This document shows, one piece after another, positions 44,619 through 52,938 of a DNA stretch of 64,000 nt; the stretch's first letter is position 1, and every line of letters begins with the position of its first letter. The stretch covers positions 2,077,287-2,141,286 of the forward strand of contig NZ_JH719395.1 in NCBI RefSeq assembly GCF_000271845.1, written 5' to 3'. Both the position numbers and the translations under genes were made by a program. Source of the DNA: Rhizobium leguminosarum bv. trifolii WSM2297 (GTDB lineage: Bacteria > Pseudomonadota > Alphaproteobacteria > Rhizobiales > Rhizobiaceae). The notes beneath the pieces were generated by a model. It was not told the DNA's origin. It worked only from the letters and a program-made list of their open reading frames with translations, and ran no database searches.

Positions 44619-46265
44619 ATGGATTCCACAGTCATCATGATCAACCTGTTCGGTGCCGTGGCCTTGCTGCTGTTCGGCCTTGCGCAGGTGAAGGACGGCG
44701 TGTCCAGGGCCTTCGGCGCACGGCTCAGAACAGGGTTGGCCACCGGCACGCGCGGCGGTTTTCGTTCGTTTCTGTCCGGTCTCGTCGCGACCATCGCGCT
44801 GCAGAGCTCCACGGCGACGGCGCTGATGACCGCATCCTTCGTCGAGCGTGATCTGATCAAGCCGCGTATGGCGCAGATCGTCCTGCTCGGCGCCAATGTC
44901 GGCACCGCGATCACCGCCTGGATTGTCGCCACCGGCATCGAATGGCTCTCCCCCCTCCTGATCCTCTTTGGCATCGTGCTTTACCGCGGCCGCTCCAGCA
45001 CGCGTCAGGGCGGCGGCGCAGCGCTGATCGGCATCGGGTTGATGCTGCTGTCGCTGCATCTCCTCGGCCTTGCGACCGAGCCGATGCGCGCCTCCCCCGC
45101 TCTCGCCGCCTTTATCGGCCTGCTGGACGGCGCCCTGCCCGTGGCGCTGCTCTTCTCGGCAGCCCTCGCCTTCCTATCCTCGTCCAGCCTGGCAGTGGTG
45201 GTGCTTATCCTGTCGCTCGCCTCGGCGGGCCTCGTCTCGGCTGAACTCGTTATCGTGCTCGTGCTCGGCGCCAACCTCGGCGGTGCGATCCCGCCCGTTA
45301 TCGCGACATTGTCCGGCCCGGTTTCGGCGCGACGCGTCACCCTCGGCAATCTCGCGGTCCGCGCGCTCGGCTGCTTCATCGCCTTGCCGCTGGCCGGCTA
45401 TGGCGCCGAACTCATCCAGATGCTGCCCTTCGGCCCGGCCAAGCTGCCGGTCGACGCGCATCTCGCCTTCAACCTTCTGCTCGCAGCCTTGGCCTGGCCT
45501 TTTTCCCGGCCGCTCGCCACCTTGATGGCCCGGCTGGTGCCGGATCAGCCGGAGCCTGACAACGCCCCGAAATATCTCGATGCGCAGGAGCTTTCGACAC
45601 CCGTCATTGCCCTGACCAGCGCCACCCGCGAAGTGCTCGGCGTCGGCGACCTGATCGAGCGCATGCTGGTCAGGGTCTCAGAAGCCTTCGAGCAGAATGA
45701 TGCCGGCAAACTTGCCGAAATCCCGGCTCTCGAAGAGCGCGTCGACCGGCTGCAGCAGGCGGTGAAGGTCTATCTCTCGAAGCTCGGCCGCGAGGGGCTC
45801 AGCGACGAAAACGCCCGCCGCTCGATTGTCGTCATCGACTACGCGATCAATCTCGAACATATGGGCGACATCATCGAGAAAGGCTTGCGGGAGGAGGTGG
45901 CGAAGAAGATCTCGCTCGGCCTGAAATTCTCCGACGACGGCCATCAGGAACTGCGCAAGCTGTTCGATTTGACGATCGACAATCTGCGCGTCGCCCAGAC
46001 GATCTTCGTCACCCGCGATTTCAATCTCGCGCGTCAGATGATGGAGGTAAAGGTCGAGGTGCGCCGGATGGAGAAGCAATCGGCCGAGCGCCATCTCGAA
46101 CGCCTGCGCGACGGCCGCGCCGACAGCCTGCAGACGAGTTCGCTGCATCTCGACATGCTGCGCGACCTGAAGCGCATCAACGCCCATATCGTCTCGGTGG
46201 CGCATCCGATCATGGACGAGAGCGGCCTCTTGATCGAAAGCCGCGTGCGGCCCGCGGCCGAGTGA
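44619..46265 (+). CDS. Na/Pi cotransporter family protein with PhoU-like domain
   Basis: A 548-residue inner-membrane protein. The first 300 residues hold two Na/Pi-cotransporter repeats, each with the QSS signature region (ALQSSTATALM near residue 66; FLSSSSLAVVVL near 190) and about ten helices. The rest (about 335-545) is a cytoplasmic PhoU-like helical domain (LIERMLVRVSEAFEQNDAG, VVIDYAINLEHMGDIIEKG). Family members transport phosphate or act as phosphate sensors. The start at 44619 follows AAGAAG-type purines. Confidence 0.9.
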   Translation: MDSTVIMINLFGAVALLLFGLAQVKDGVSRAFGARLRTGLATGTRGGFRSFLSGLVATIALQSSTATALMTASFVERDLIKPRMAQIVLLGANVGTAITAWIVATGIEWLSPLLILFGIVLYRGRSSTRQGGGAALIGIGLMLLSLHLLGLATEPMRASPALAAFIGLLDGALPVALLFSAALAFLSSSSLAVVVLILSLASAGLVSAELVIVLVLGANLGGAIPPVIATLSGPVSARRVTLGNLAVRALGCFIALPLAGYGAELIQMLPFGPAKLPVDAHLAFNLLLAALAWPFSRPLATLMARLVPDQPEPDNAPKYLDAQELSTPVIALTSATREVLGVGDLIERMLVRVSEAFEQNDAGKLAEIPALEERVDRLQQAVKVYLSKLGREGLSDENARRSIVVIDYAINLEHMGDIIEKGLREEVAKKISLGLKFSDDGHQELRKLFDLTIDNLRVAQTIFVTRDFNLARQMMEVKVEVRRMEKQSAERHLERLRDGRADSLQTSSLHLDMLRDLKRINAHIVSVAHPIMDESGLLIESRVRPAAE

Positions 46266-46268
46266 CGG

Positions 46269-46529
46269 TCAGTCGGCCGAAGGCAGACGGCGCATGGTGA
46301 ATTCGATGTGGTCGCCGTCGAGCTGGCGCCAGCTCTCCACCTCGGTCCAATAGGCCGCCTTCGGATATTCGTCGAACCATTCGCGCGCCTTGGCGCGTGC
46401 GTCGATCAGGCCGAGGCAATATGTCTCACGAACAAAATGGTCTTTCCTGCGGGGAGGATTTTCCGCACGGTGTCTCGCCATTCTGCGCTTCAGGCCGTCG
46501 AAGGACGGAGGTCCCGGAATTTTTGCCAT
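46269..46529 (-). CDS. Hypothetical protein, 86 residues
   Basis: Basic, tryptophan-containing small protein (MAKIPGPPSFDGLKRRMARH, then REWFDEYPKAAYWTEVESW). No signal peptide or membrane segment. The start at 46529 has AGGTAGG upstream on the minus strand. It is divergent from hemF and converges on the cotransporter gene with a 3-base gap. No family recognised. Confidence 0.7.
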   Translation of the reverse strand: MAKIPGPPSFDGLKRRMARHRAENPPRRKDHFVRETYCLGLIDARAKAREWFDEYPKAAYWTEVESWRQLDGDHIEFTMRRLPSAD

Positions 46530-46705
46530 CAAACCTACCTCTTGGGAAAAGGTAGTATCGAAATCCTTGATTTGCGAGTCGAATCTTGGCTGCACATGCC
46601 CGTACCGGCCGCTTGGCGAGATGCGGCGCCACCTGCTAAACCGGAAGCGTAATCAAGAATGAGCGAGTCGTGTCCTGAGCGGATGCCGGCCGCTGGAGGC
46701 GTGAC

Positions 46706-47617
46706 ATGGAAAGACCGGAACTGCCGATCGGCTTGCCTGACGATATTGAAGAGAAGAAGGCGTCCGCCCGCAACTGGTTCGAAGGACTGCGCGATACGAT
46801 CTGCGCCTCCTTTGAAGCCCTCGAAGACGAGCTGGAAGGTCCGCTCTCCGACCAGGAGCCCGGCCGCTTTGCCGCCAAGAACTGGTCGCGCGAAAACGGC
46901 GCCGGCGGCGGTGGCCGCATGTCGATGATGGAAGGCCGGGTCTTCGAGAAGGTCGGCGTCCACACCTCCACCGTCCACGGCGAGTTCTCCCCGGACTTCC
47001 GAGCTCAGATACCCGGCGCCAAGGACGATCCGCGTTTCTGGGCCTCGGGTATTTCGCTGATCGCCCATCCCGTGAACCCCAACGTCCCGGCCGTGCACAT
47101 GAACACCCGCATGGTGGTGACCACCAGCCGCTGGTTCGGCGGCGGGGCCGACCTGACGCCGGTGCTGTCGCGCCGCCGCACCCAGGAGGACGAGGACAGC
47201 CAGCTCTTCCACAAGGCCATGGAGATCGCCTGCCGCAATCATGCCGTCGCCGATTACGATGCCTACAAGGCCTGGTGCGACGAATATTTCTTCCTGAAGC
47301 ACCGCAACGAGGCCCGCGGCATCGGCGGCATCTTCTATGACTGGCTGCATTCGAGCGAGGATGCCGGCGGCTGGGACGCCGATTTCGCCTTCACCCGCGA
47401 TGTCGGCCGGGCCTTCGCCATGGTCTATCCGAAGATCGTCCGCTCCAACTTCAATAAGCTGTGGACGGAGGCCGACCGCGACGAACAATTGATCCGCCGC
47501 GGCCGCTACGTCGAATTCAATCTGCTGTATGATCGCGGCACGATCTTCGGCCTGAAGACCGGCGGCAACGTTGAATCCATTCTTTCGTCCTTGCCCCCGG
47601 TCGTTCGCTGGCCATGA
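46706..47617 (+). CDS. hemF: Oxygen-dependent coproporphyrinogen III oxidase
   Basis: Aerobic step of heme synthesis, coproporphyrinogen III to protoporphyrinogen IX. 303 residues. Diagnostic residues: [46 protein letters not shown] (substrate pocket) and [20 protein letters not shown]. Length is normal. The start at 46706 lies a few bases past a GGAGG site. Confidence 0.97.
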   Translation: MERPELPIGLPDDIEEKKASARNWFEGLRDTICASFEALEDELEGPLSDQEPGRFAAKNWSRENGAGGGGRMSMMEGRVFEKVGVHTSTVHGEFSPDFRAQIPGAKDDPRFWASGISLIAHPVNPNVPAVHMNTRMVVTTSRWFGGGADLTPVLSRRRTQEDEDSQLFHKAMEIACRNHAVADYDAYKAWCDEYFFLKHRNEARGIGGIFYDWLHSSEDAGGWDADFAFTRDVGRAFAMVYPKIVRSNFNKLWTEADRDEQLIRRGRYVEFNLLYDRGTIFGLKTGGNVESILSSLPPVVRWP

Positions 47618-47720
47618 AACTGTGATAACTCGTCGATAAATTCGAGTTGATTGACCTTCACGAAAATTAAGCGCGTCCTAACTTTAGATGTATGTGCGTA
47701 ACAATCGGAGGAGGATTGTC

Positions 47721-47990
47721 ATGACGATACAAAGTGGTTCGCCTGCGTCCACGGATGTCCAGGAAACATCCCGCGCAATCGACACATCCGAGTTTATGAC
47801 GCGCATCGCTGAGAAATTGCGGGCCAAGAGCGGCTCGGATCTGCCGCTGTCCTGCTTCATCGAGCAGGTCAAACTGCAACTGGCCGGCGGAAAGTCGCCG
47901 GAACAGCTGCAGAACGAAGCAGCGGCTGCCAACAGCAACATGCCCGGCCAGCTTTCGGATACCTACAAAGCCTGGGCGATGCCCGACTGA
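47721..47990 (+). CDS. Hypothetical protein, 89 residues
   Basis: Small cytosolic protein (MTIQSGSPASTDVQETSRAI, then TRIAEKLRAKSGSDLPLSCF, and a tail NSNMPGQLSDTYKAWAMPD). Strong ribosome-binding site GGAGGAGG 6 bases before the ATG. No known family. It follows hemF by 103 bases and is followed by the DUF1059 gene. Confidence 0.75.
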   Translation: MTIQSGSPASTDVQETSRAIDTSEFMTRIAEKLRAKSGSDLPLSCFIEQVKLQLAGGKSPEQLQNEAAAANSNMPGQLSDTYKAWAMPD

Positions 47991-48104
47991 CACGGCCTTT
48001 ACCGGCCGGCATATCGATGCCGGCCGGAACCTTCCCTCCCCCCGCACATTCATAAATCGCGTCAGATCGCGATCGTCTTTGTGTTTTAAACAGAGGAGAA
48101 GACC

Positions 48105-48290
48105 ATGCGACTTTTCGAATGCGGCACACTCGTCCCCGGATGCGCCTGGCATACGCGGGCCGACAGCGACGCCGAGGTAGTCCGCCGCGCCGTCGAGCAC
48201 CTGAAAAACGCTCACGGCGAAACCACGATCCGCGAAAACATGGTGGATAATATCAAGGCTCGCATCCGAGACGAGGTCAACGCAGCCTGA
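48105..48290 (+). CDS. DUF1059 family small protein
   Basis: A 61-residue protein with the family pattern FECGTLVPGCAWHTRADSDAE and VRRAVEHLKNAHGE. The two conserved Cys and the His are consistent with metal binding, which has been proposed but not proven for the family. GAGGAGAAG precedes the ATG. Its stop abuts the convergent cca gene with no gap. Confidence 0.85.
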   Translation: MRLFECGTLVPGCAWHTRADSDAEVVRRAVEHLKNAHGETTIRENMVDNIKARIRDEVNAA

Positions 48291-49568
48291 TTATTGCACC
48301 CGTTCCTGCAGCCGGGCGAGCAGCGCCGCCCGGTCGGAAGCGAAATTTTCCTCGACCCACTGGTTTTCCAACCCGGCTAGCAGCTCGCCGACACGCGGCC
48401 CGGACGCGATCCCCGCAGAAATCACATCGCCGCCGTTCAGCGGAAATTGCGGCTTCTTCCAGTTTGCGGCCTGATCCAGGAGCTTGGTGAGCCGCGCCGA
48501 TCGCGCCATTTCGTCCAAATCCCCTTCAGCCTTGCCCCGCGCAACGCCGAGCGCCAGCTTCAGCCGAGTGACGATCCCGTCGGTACCGTTGCGGTAAAGC
48601 AGCCGTTCGAAGGCGGCCGACGACATGTCGTCATTCACAGGCGCTGCCATTGCCCAGGCCTTGAGCGTGGCCGCTTCCGCATTCGAGAGCTTGAGGCGGC
48701 CTGCCAGCGTTTCCAGCCGCGCCGCATCGGGCGGCACGATCGCTGCAAGCCGCAGCAGCGGATCGGGCGTCCAGCCGAGCGCCTTTTCGGTGGCGACCAG
48801 CGAAGGGATCGCATCGATCCCCCATTTTTCCGATTCAGGCAGGATTTCCGTCAGTACCGCCACCTGTCGCATCCAGAGCAGCGCCCGCCCGGGATCGGCA
48901 GCACTGAGCAGCTTGCGCAGCTCCGACCAGACTCGCTCCGCCGACAGCATCTCCAGCTTCGAACGCGCCGCCGAACACGCCTTCAGCCCCTCGGCGTCCG
49001 GCCGTCCGGATCCGTAATAGGCAAAGAAGCGGAAGAAGCGCAGGATGCGCAGATGATCCTCGGCAATACGCTTTGCCGCGTCACCGATAAAACGGATGTT
49101 GCGCCTTTCAATGTCGGCAAGCCCGCCGACCAGATCCACCACCTCGCCCTCGGCATCGGCATAAAGCGCATTGATCGTCAGATCCCGCCGCTCGGCATCT
49201 GCCTTCCAATCGGTGCTGAATGCGACCTTGGCATGGCGCCCATCGGTCTCGACGTCGGTGCGAAGCGTCGTCACCTCGAAAGGCTTGCCGTCGATGACGA
49301 GCGTCACCGTGCCGTGCTGCAAGCCCGTCGGCACCGCCTTGATACCGGCGGCTTCTGCCCGTTCCATCACCATCTCCGGTCTAAGCGTCGTGGCGATGTC
49401 GATATCGCTGACCGGCAGGCCCATCAGGCTGTTGCGCACGGCGCCGCCGACGACCCGGGCTTCCCCGCAGTCGGCCCCATCATTGGCCCCACCGTCGGCA
49501 TTGAGAAGCGCCAAAATCCGGCCGAGCGCCGGGTCGCGGAACCATGCTTGGTCGGCAAGGCCGGTCAT
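48291..49568 (-). CDS. cca: CCA tRNA nucleotidyltransferase
   Basis: Adds or repairs the 3' CCA end of tRNA. 425 residues. Class II core: RVVGGAVRNSLMGLPVSDID near residue 38 with metal-binding DxD (DID), DGRHAKVAFSTDWKADAERR (the RRDLTINAL segment) and a long helical C-terminal body. The start overlaps the stop of the Nudix gene (ATGA), so the genes are coupled. Third gene of the minus-strand operon with DUF1285 and Nudix. Confidence 0.93.
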   Translation of the reverse strand: MTGLADQAWFRDPALGRILALLNADGGANDGADCGEARVVGGAVRNSLMGLPVSDIDIATTLRPEMVMERAEAAGIKAVPTGLQHGTVTLVIDGKPFEVTTLRTDVETDGRHAKVAFSTDWKADAERRDLTINALYADAEGEVVDLVGGLADIERRNIRFIGDAAKRIAEDHLRILRFFRFFAYYGSGRPDAEGLKACSAARSKLEMLSAERVWSELRKLLSAADPGRALLWMRQVAVLTEILPESEKWGIDAIPSLVATEKALGWTPDPLLRLAAIVPPDAARLETLAGRLKLSNAEAATLKAWAMAAPVNDDMSSAAFERLLYRNGTDGIVTRLKLALGVARGKAEGDLDEMARSARLTKLLDQAANWKKPQFPLNGGDVISAGIASGPRVGELLAGLENQWVEENFASDRAALLARLQERVQ

Positions 49569-50215
49569 GCATAAAGCCTTTCGTAAAGCGTGCGGACGAT
49601 GCCGGCGGTAATGCCCCAGATCATTCTGGTTTCATAGGGCACGCGGTAGAAATGCCGGTCGATGCCGTCGATAACACGCCTGTCGCGGGCATGGTTGGCA
49701 GGGTTCATCAGGAAGGAAAGCGGCACCTCGAACACGTCAGCCACCTCGGCGGGGTTCAGTGTCAGTGCGAAGCCCGGCGAGACGACGCCAAGCACCGGCG
49801 TGATGCGGAAGCCTGTCGAGGCAAGATAATTCGGCAGCCGTCCGACGGTCTCGACGAAGGAACCGGAGAGACCGATCTCCTCCTCCGTCTCGCGGATCGC
49901 CGCCATCTCGGGTGAGATATCGGCGGGATCGATCGAGCCACCGGGAAAGGCGATCTGCCCGGAATGTTTGCGCAGCGTCGCCGTGCGCTTGGTGAAGATC
50001 ACATGCGCTTCCTCGCCGTCGTCGACAACGGGCACGAGCACGGCGGCGTCGCGCAGCTTGAAGGTCGCGACCTCCTCCACGATATCGGGATTGAGGATGT
50101 GGTCGCCATGATCGCGCCAGGCATGGTCGACCGGGCCGCCATTCTGGTTGAGCGCCCGGCGGCGGAATTCGGCTGCTGAGAACAGCGGGTAACGGCGGGT
50201 GATCGCATCATTCAT
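49565..50215 (-). CDS. Nudix hydrolase, CoA pyrophosphatase-type
   Basis: A 216-residue Nudix protein of the CoA diphosphatase group. The Nudix box is GGSIDPADISPEMAAIRETE followed by EEIGL, preceded by the CoA-type motif KHSGQIAFPGG. It sits between DUF1285 and cca with ATGA overlaps at both ends. That it hydrolyses CoA is by family resemblance; the exact substrate is untested. Confidence 0.9.
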   Translation of the reverse strand: MNDAITRRYPLFSAAEFRRRALNQNGGPVDHAWRDHGDHILNPDIVEEVATFKLRDAAVLVPVVDDGEEAHVIFTKRTATLRKHSGQIAFPGGSIDPADISPEMAAIRETEEEIGLSGSFVETVGRLPNYLASTGFRITPVLGVVSPGFALTLNPAEVADVFEVPLSFLMNPANHARDRRVIDGIDRHFYRVPYETRMIWGITAGIVRTLYERLYA

Positions 50216-50835
50216 CGGCAAAGAGCATCCAGTTCATCGGCCGGCATGACCGGGAAGACCTCGCCGGCGGAGCGGATCGCAAACATCGTCTGCCCCTCCA
50301 CGTCGAGAATCTCGCCGAGCGCGACCAGTTCATACATCACCGCACGCGACACCAGCGCCTCCAGCCGCCCGCGCACATGCAGATAGGGTTTCAGTTCGGC
50401 GCTCTCGCCGGCAATGGCAAAGCGCAGCCGATGCCCTCCTCCCGCCTCCACGACATCGCCGACATTGGTGCGGAAGGTCAGCACCTGTTGGCCCTGCCCC
50501 TCCGTCACGCTCAACTCCACGGCGATGAACGGAGCGTCGACGACCCTGATCCCGACCTTTTCCACAGGAGTTACGAGATAGGTCTTCTCGTCGTCATCTT
50601 TTCGCAAAACCGTCGAAAACAGCCGCACCAGCGCGGGCCGGCCGATCGGCGTGCCCATATAGAACCAGGTGCCGTCGGCCCTGATCTCCATATCGATATC
50701 GCCGCAGAACGGCGGATTCCACCGTTCGACCGGTGGTAAGCCACGTTTTTTTCCGCCGCTTTCGTCAGACGCGCGCGAAATCATGGCAGCAAGTCCTGCC
50801 GCATCCGCCTGTCCGCTGATTTTCTCGGCTGCCAT
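50212..50835 (-). CDS. DUF1285 domain-containing protein
   Basis: A 207-residue cytosolic protein of the DUF1285 family, function unknown. Family residues: PPVERWNPPFCGDIDMEIRA, GTWFYMGTPIGRPALVRLFS and VTPVEKVGIRVVDAPFIAVE. It is first in the operon with Nudix and cca. Divergent from the MoxR gene. Confidence 0.9.
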   Translation of the reverse strand: MAAEKISGQADAAGLAAMISRASDESGGKKRGLPPVERWNPPFCGDIDMEIRADGTWFYMGTPIGRPALVRLFSTVLRKDDDEKTYLVTPVEKVGIRVVDAPFIAVELSVTEGQGQQVLTFRTNVGDVVEAGGGHRLRFAIAGESAELKPYLHVRGRLEALVSRAVMYELVALGEILDVEGQTMFAIRSAGEVFPVMPADELDALCR

Positions 50836-50993
50836 TCTTCCGTCCCGGTTTGTCCTTAACGAAGTAAAGTCACGAGATAGTCATTCGCAACGAACTTGTC
50901 AGCCTGTCGCATCTCCATAACTCTATCGAGTATGAGGCAGATAAATAAGTCCGCCGATTCGCTGCCGAATGATTTCAGCCGTTGGAGATGCCC

Positions 50994-52004
50994 GTGGGTA
51001 TGATGAAGACCGAAGCCAGCCTCGATGAAAAGGCGATCGTCGCCGCTGCCGAAAAGGCGCTCTCCGATATCGCCGCCATCCGCGGAGAAGTCTCGAAGGT
51101 GATCTTCGGTCAGGAAAGCGTCGTCGAGAACACCATTCTCGCCGTCCTTTCCGGTGGTCATGCCCTGCTCGTCGGTGTCCCCGGCCTTGCCAAGACCAGA
51201 CTGGTGACGACGCTCGGCGAAGTCCTCGGCCTTGCCGCCAACCGCATCCAGTTCACGCCGGATCTGATGCCGTCCGATATTCTCGGCTCCGAGGTGATGG
51301 ACCAGGACGACAGTGGACGCCGCTCTTTCCGCTTCGTCAAGGGCCCTGTCTTCGCCCAGCTGCTGATGGCCGACGAGATCAACCGCGCTTCGCCGCGCAC
51401 CCAGTCGGCGCTTCTGCAGGCGATGCAGGAATATCACATCACCATCGCCGGCCAGCGTTATGACCTGCCGGCACCCTTCCATGTGCTCGCCACCCAGAAT
51501 CCGCTCGAGCAGGAAGGCACCTATCCCCTCCCCGAAGCCCAGCTCGACCGATTCCTGCTGCAGGTCGACGTCAACTATCCCGAGCTCGCCGCCGAACGCC
51601 AGATCCTGCTCGAGACGACGGGCTTGGGGGAAACCCGGCCTGCAGCCGTCATCGACGCGCAGCGGCTGATCGAGATTCAGACGCTGGTGCGTCAGATGCC
51701 GGTGAGCGACACCGTCGTCGATGCCATCCTGGCGCTGGTGCGTTCGGCCCGTCCCGGCCAGGGCAATGCTTCGACCGACAAGAATGTCGCCTGGGGTCCG
51801 GGCCCTCGCGCCGGCCAGGCGATGATGCTCTGCGCGCGTGCCCGTGCGCTCTACGAAGGCCGCCTGGCGCCCTCGCTCGACGATATCTTCGCGCTCGCCG
51901 AACCCATTCTCCAGCACCGCATGGCGCTGACTTTCGCTGCCCGCGCCGAAGGCATGTCGGTGCGCGACGTCATCGCCGGACTGGTCAAGCAGGCAAAGGG
52001 ATAA
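50994..52004 (+). CDS. MoxR family AAA+ ATPase
   Basis: A 336-residue chaperone-like AAA+ protein. Walker A is GVPGLAKT near residue 62, Walker B LLMADEINRA near 122, sensor ATQNPLEQEGTYPLPEAQLDR with the arginine finger region near 165. It heads the operon MoxR - DUF58 - DUF4159 - membrane protein. MoxR proteins usually insert metal or activate vWA partners; here the partners downstream carry vWA-like folds. I choose GTG 50994, with GGAG 5 bases upstream; ATGs at 51000 and 51003 are possible. Confidence 0.92.
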   Translation: MGMMKTEASLDEKAIVAAAEKALSDIAAIRGEVSKVIFGQESVVENTILAVLSGGHALLVGVPGLAKTRLVTTLGEVLGLAANRIQFTPDLMPSDILGSEVMDQDDSGRRSFRFVKGPVFAQLLMADEINRASPRTQSALLQAMQEYHITIAGQRYDLPAPFHVLATQNPLEQEGTYPLPEAQLDRFLLQVDVNYPELAAERQILLETTGLGETRPAAVIDAQRLIEIQTLVRQMPVSDTVVDAILALVRSARPGQGNASTDKNVAWGPGPRAGQAMMLCARARALYEGRLAPSLDDIFALAEPILQHRMALTFAARAEGMSVRDVIAGLVKQAKG

Positions 52005-52017
52005 GGAAGCCGGACGC

Positions 52018-52938
52018 GTGGCATCTATCGGACAGATCGTCAACCCGACGTCAGGCAGCGATGCCCTTTCCCGCGCCAGACAGCGGGCCGCCCTGGTACC
52101 GGACTGCCTGGTGGAAGCCAAGCGCATCGCCAACACGGTGATCGCCGGCTGGCATGGCCGCCGCAAGCGTGGCATCGGCGAGAATTTCTGGCAGTTCCGT
52201 CCCTATTCCGAGGGCGAAAGCCTGTCCCGCATCGATTGGCGCCGCTCCGCCCGCGACGACCATACCTATGTGCGCGAGCGCGAATGGGAGGCGGCGCACA
52301 CGATCTGGCTCTGGTGCGACATGTCGCCGTCGATGATGTACAAGTCGAGCTACGGCAGCGTCTCCAAGGAAAGCCGTGCGCTGGTCATCATGCTGGCGCT
52401 TGCAGAAATCCTCGCCCGCTCCGGCGAACGCATCGGCTGCCCCGGCATCATGGAGCCCGCCTCCGCTCGCAACGCCGCCGAGCGCCTTGCAGCCGCTCTC
52501 ATGCACACGCCGCTGACCGGCGGCCTGCCGGAAACGGCGATGATCCGCGGCTGGAGTGATCTGGTGCTGATCGGCGATTTCCTCGACGATGCGCCGGCGA
52601 TCATGGAACGCCTCGGCCCGCTTGCCCGCCGCGGCCTGCGCGGCCACGTAGTCGAGATCGCCGATCCCGCCGAAGAGATATTCCCCTATAGCGGCCGCAC
52701 CGAATTCACCGATCCGGAGACCGGCGCCAAGCTGGTCTCCGGCCGCGCCGAACACATCCGCGAGGCCTATCGCAACGCCTACCTCGCCCGCAGGGACAGC
52801 CTCGGCCAATCGCTGCGCCATCTCGGCTGGACCTTTGCGACGCACCGCACCGATCATCTCGCCTCGGAGGCGCTGGTCGCGGTGCACATGTACCTGTCCG
52901 GCATGCCGGCCAAGGCAACGCATGGAGGGCAGATGTGA
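52018..52938 (+). CDS. DUF58 domain-containing protein (vWA-like)
   Basis: A 306-residue protein with the DUF58 core (GENFWQFRPYSEGESLSRID near residue 60) and a vWA-like half with the metal-site motif DMSPSM near 102. Usually partners a MoxR ATPase. The start is GTG at 52018, 13 bases after the MoxR stop. The 3' end overlaps the next gene by 4 bases. Role unknown, probably in a membrane-associated complex with its downstream neighbours. Confidence 0.9.
   Translation: MASIGQIVNPTSGSDALSRARQRAALVPDCLVEAKRIANTVIAGWHGRRKRGIGENFWQFRPYSEGESLSRIDWRRSARDDHTYVREREWEAAHTIWLWCDMSPSMMYKSSYGSVSKESRALVIMLALAEILARSGERIGCPGIMEPASARNAAERLAAALMHTPLTGGLPETAMIRGWSDLVLIGDFLDDAPAIMERLGPLARRGLRGHVVEIADPAEEIFPYSGRTEFTDPETGAKLVSGRAEHIREAYRNAYLARRDSLGQSLRHLGWTFATHRTDHLASEALVAVHMYLSGMPAKATHGGQM

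Noticed and set aside
46900..47000. Possible frameshift in hemF
   Set aside because: The reading frame is continuous from 46706 to 47617 with all expected motifs, so no frameshift exists.
47627..47648. AACTCG...CGAGTT inverted repeat after hemF as a terminator
   Set aside because: The stem is only 6 bp with a 10-base AT-rich loop and no T-run follows; too weak to call.
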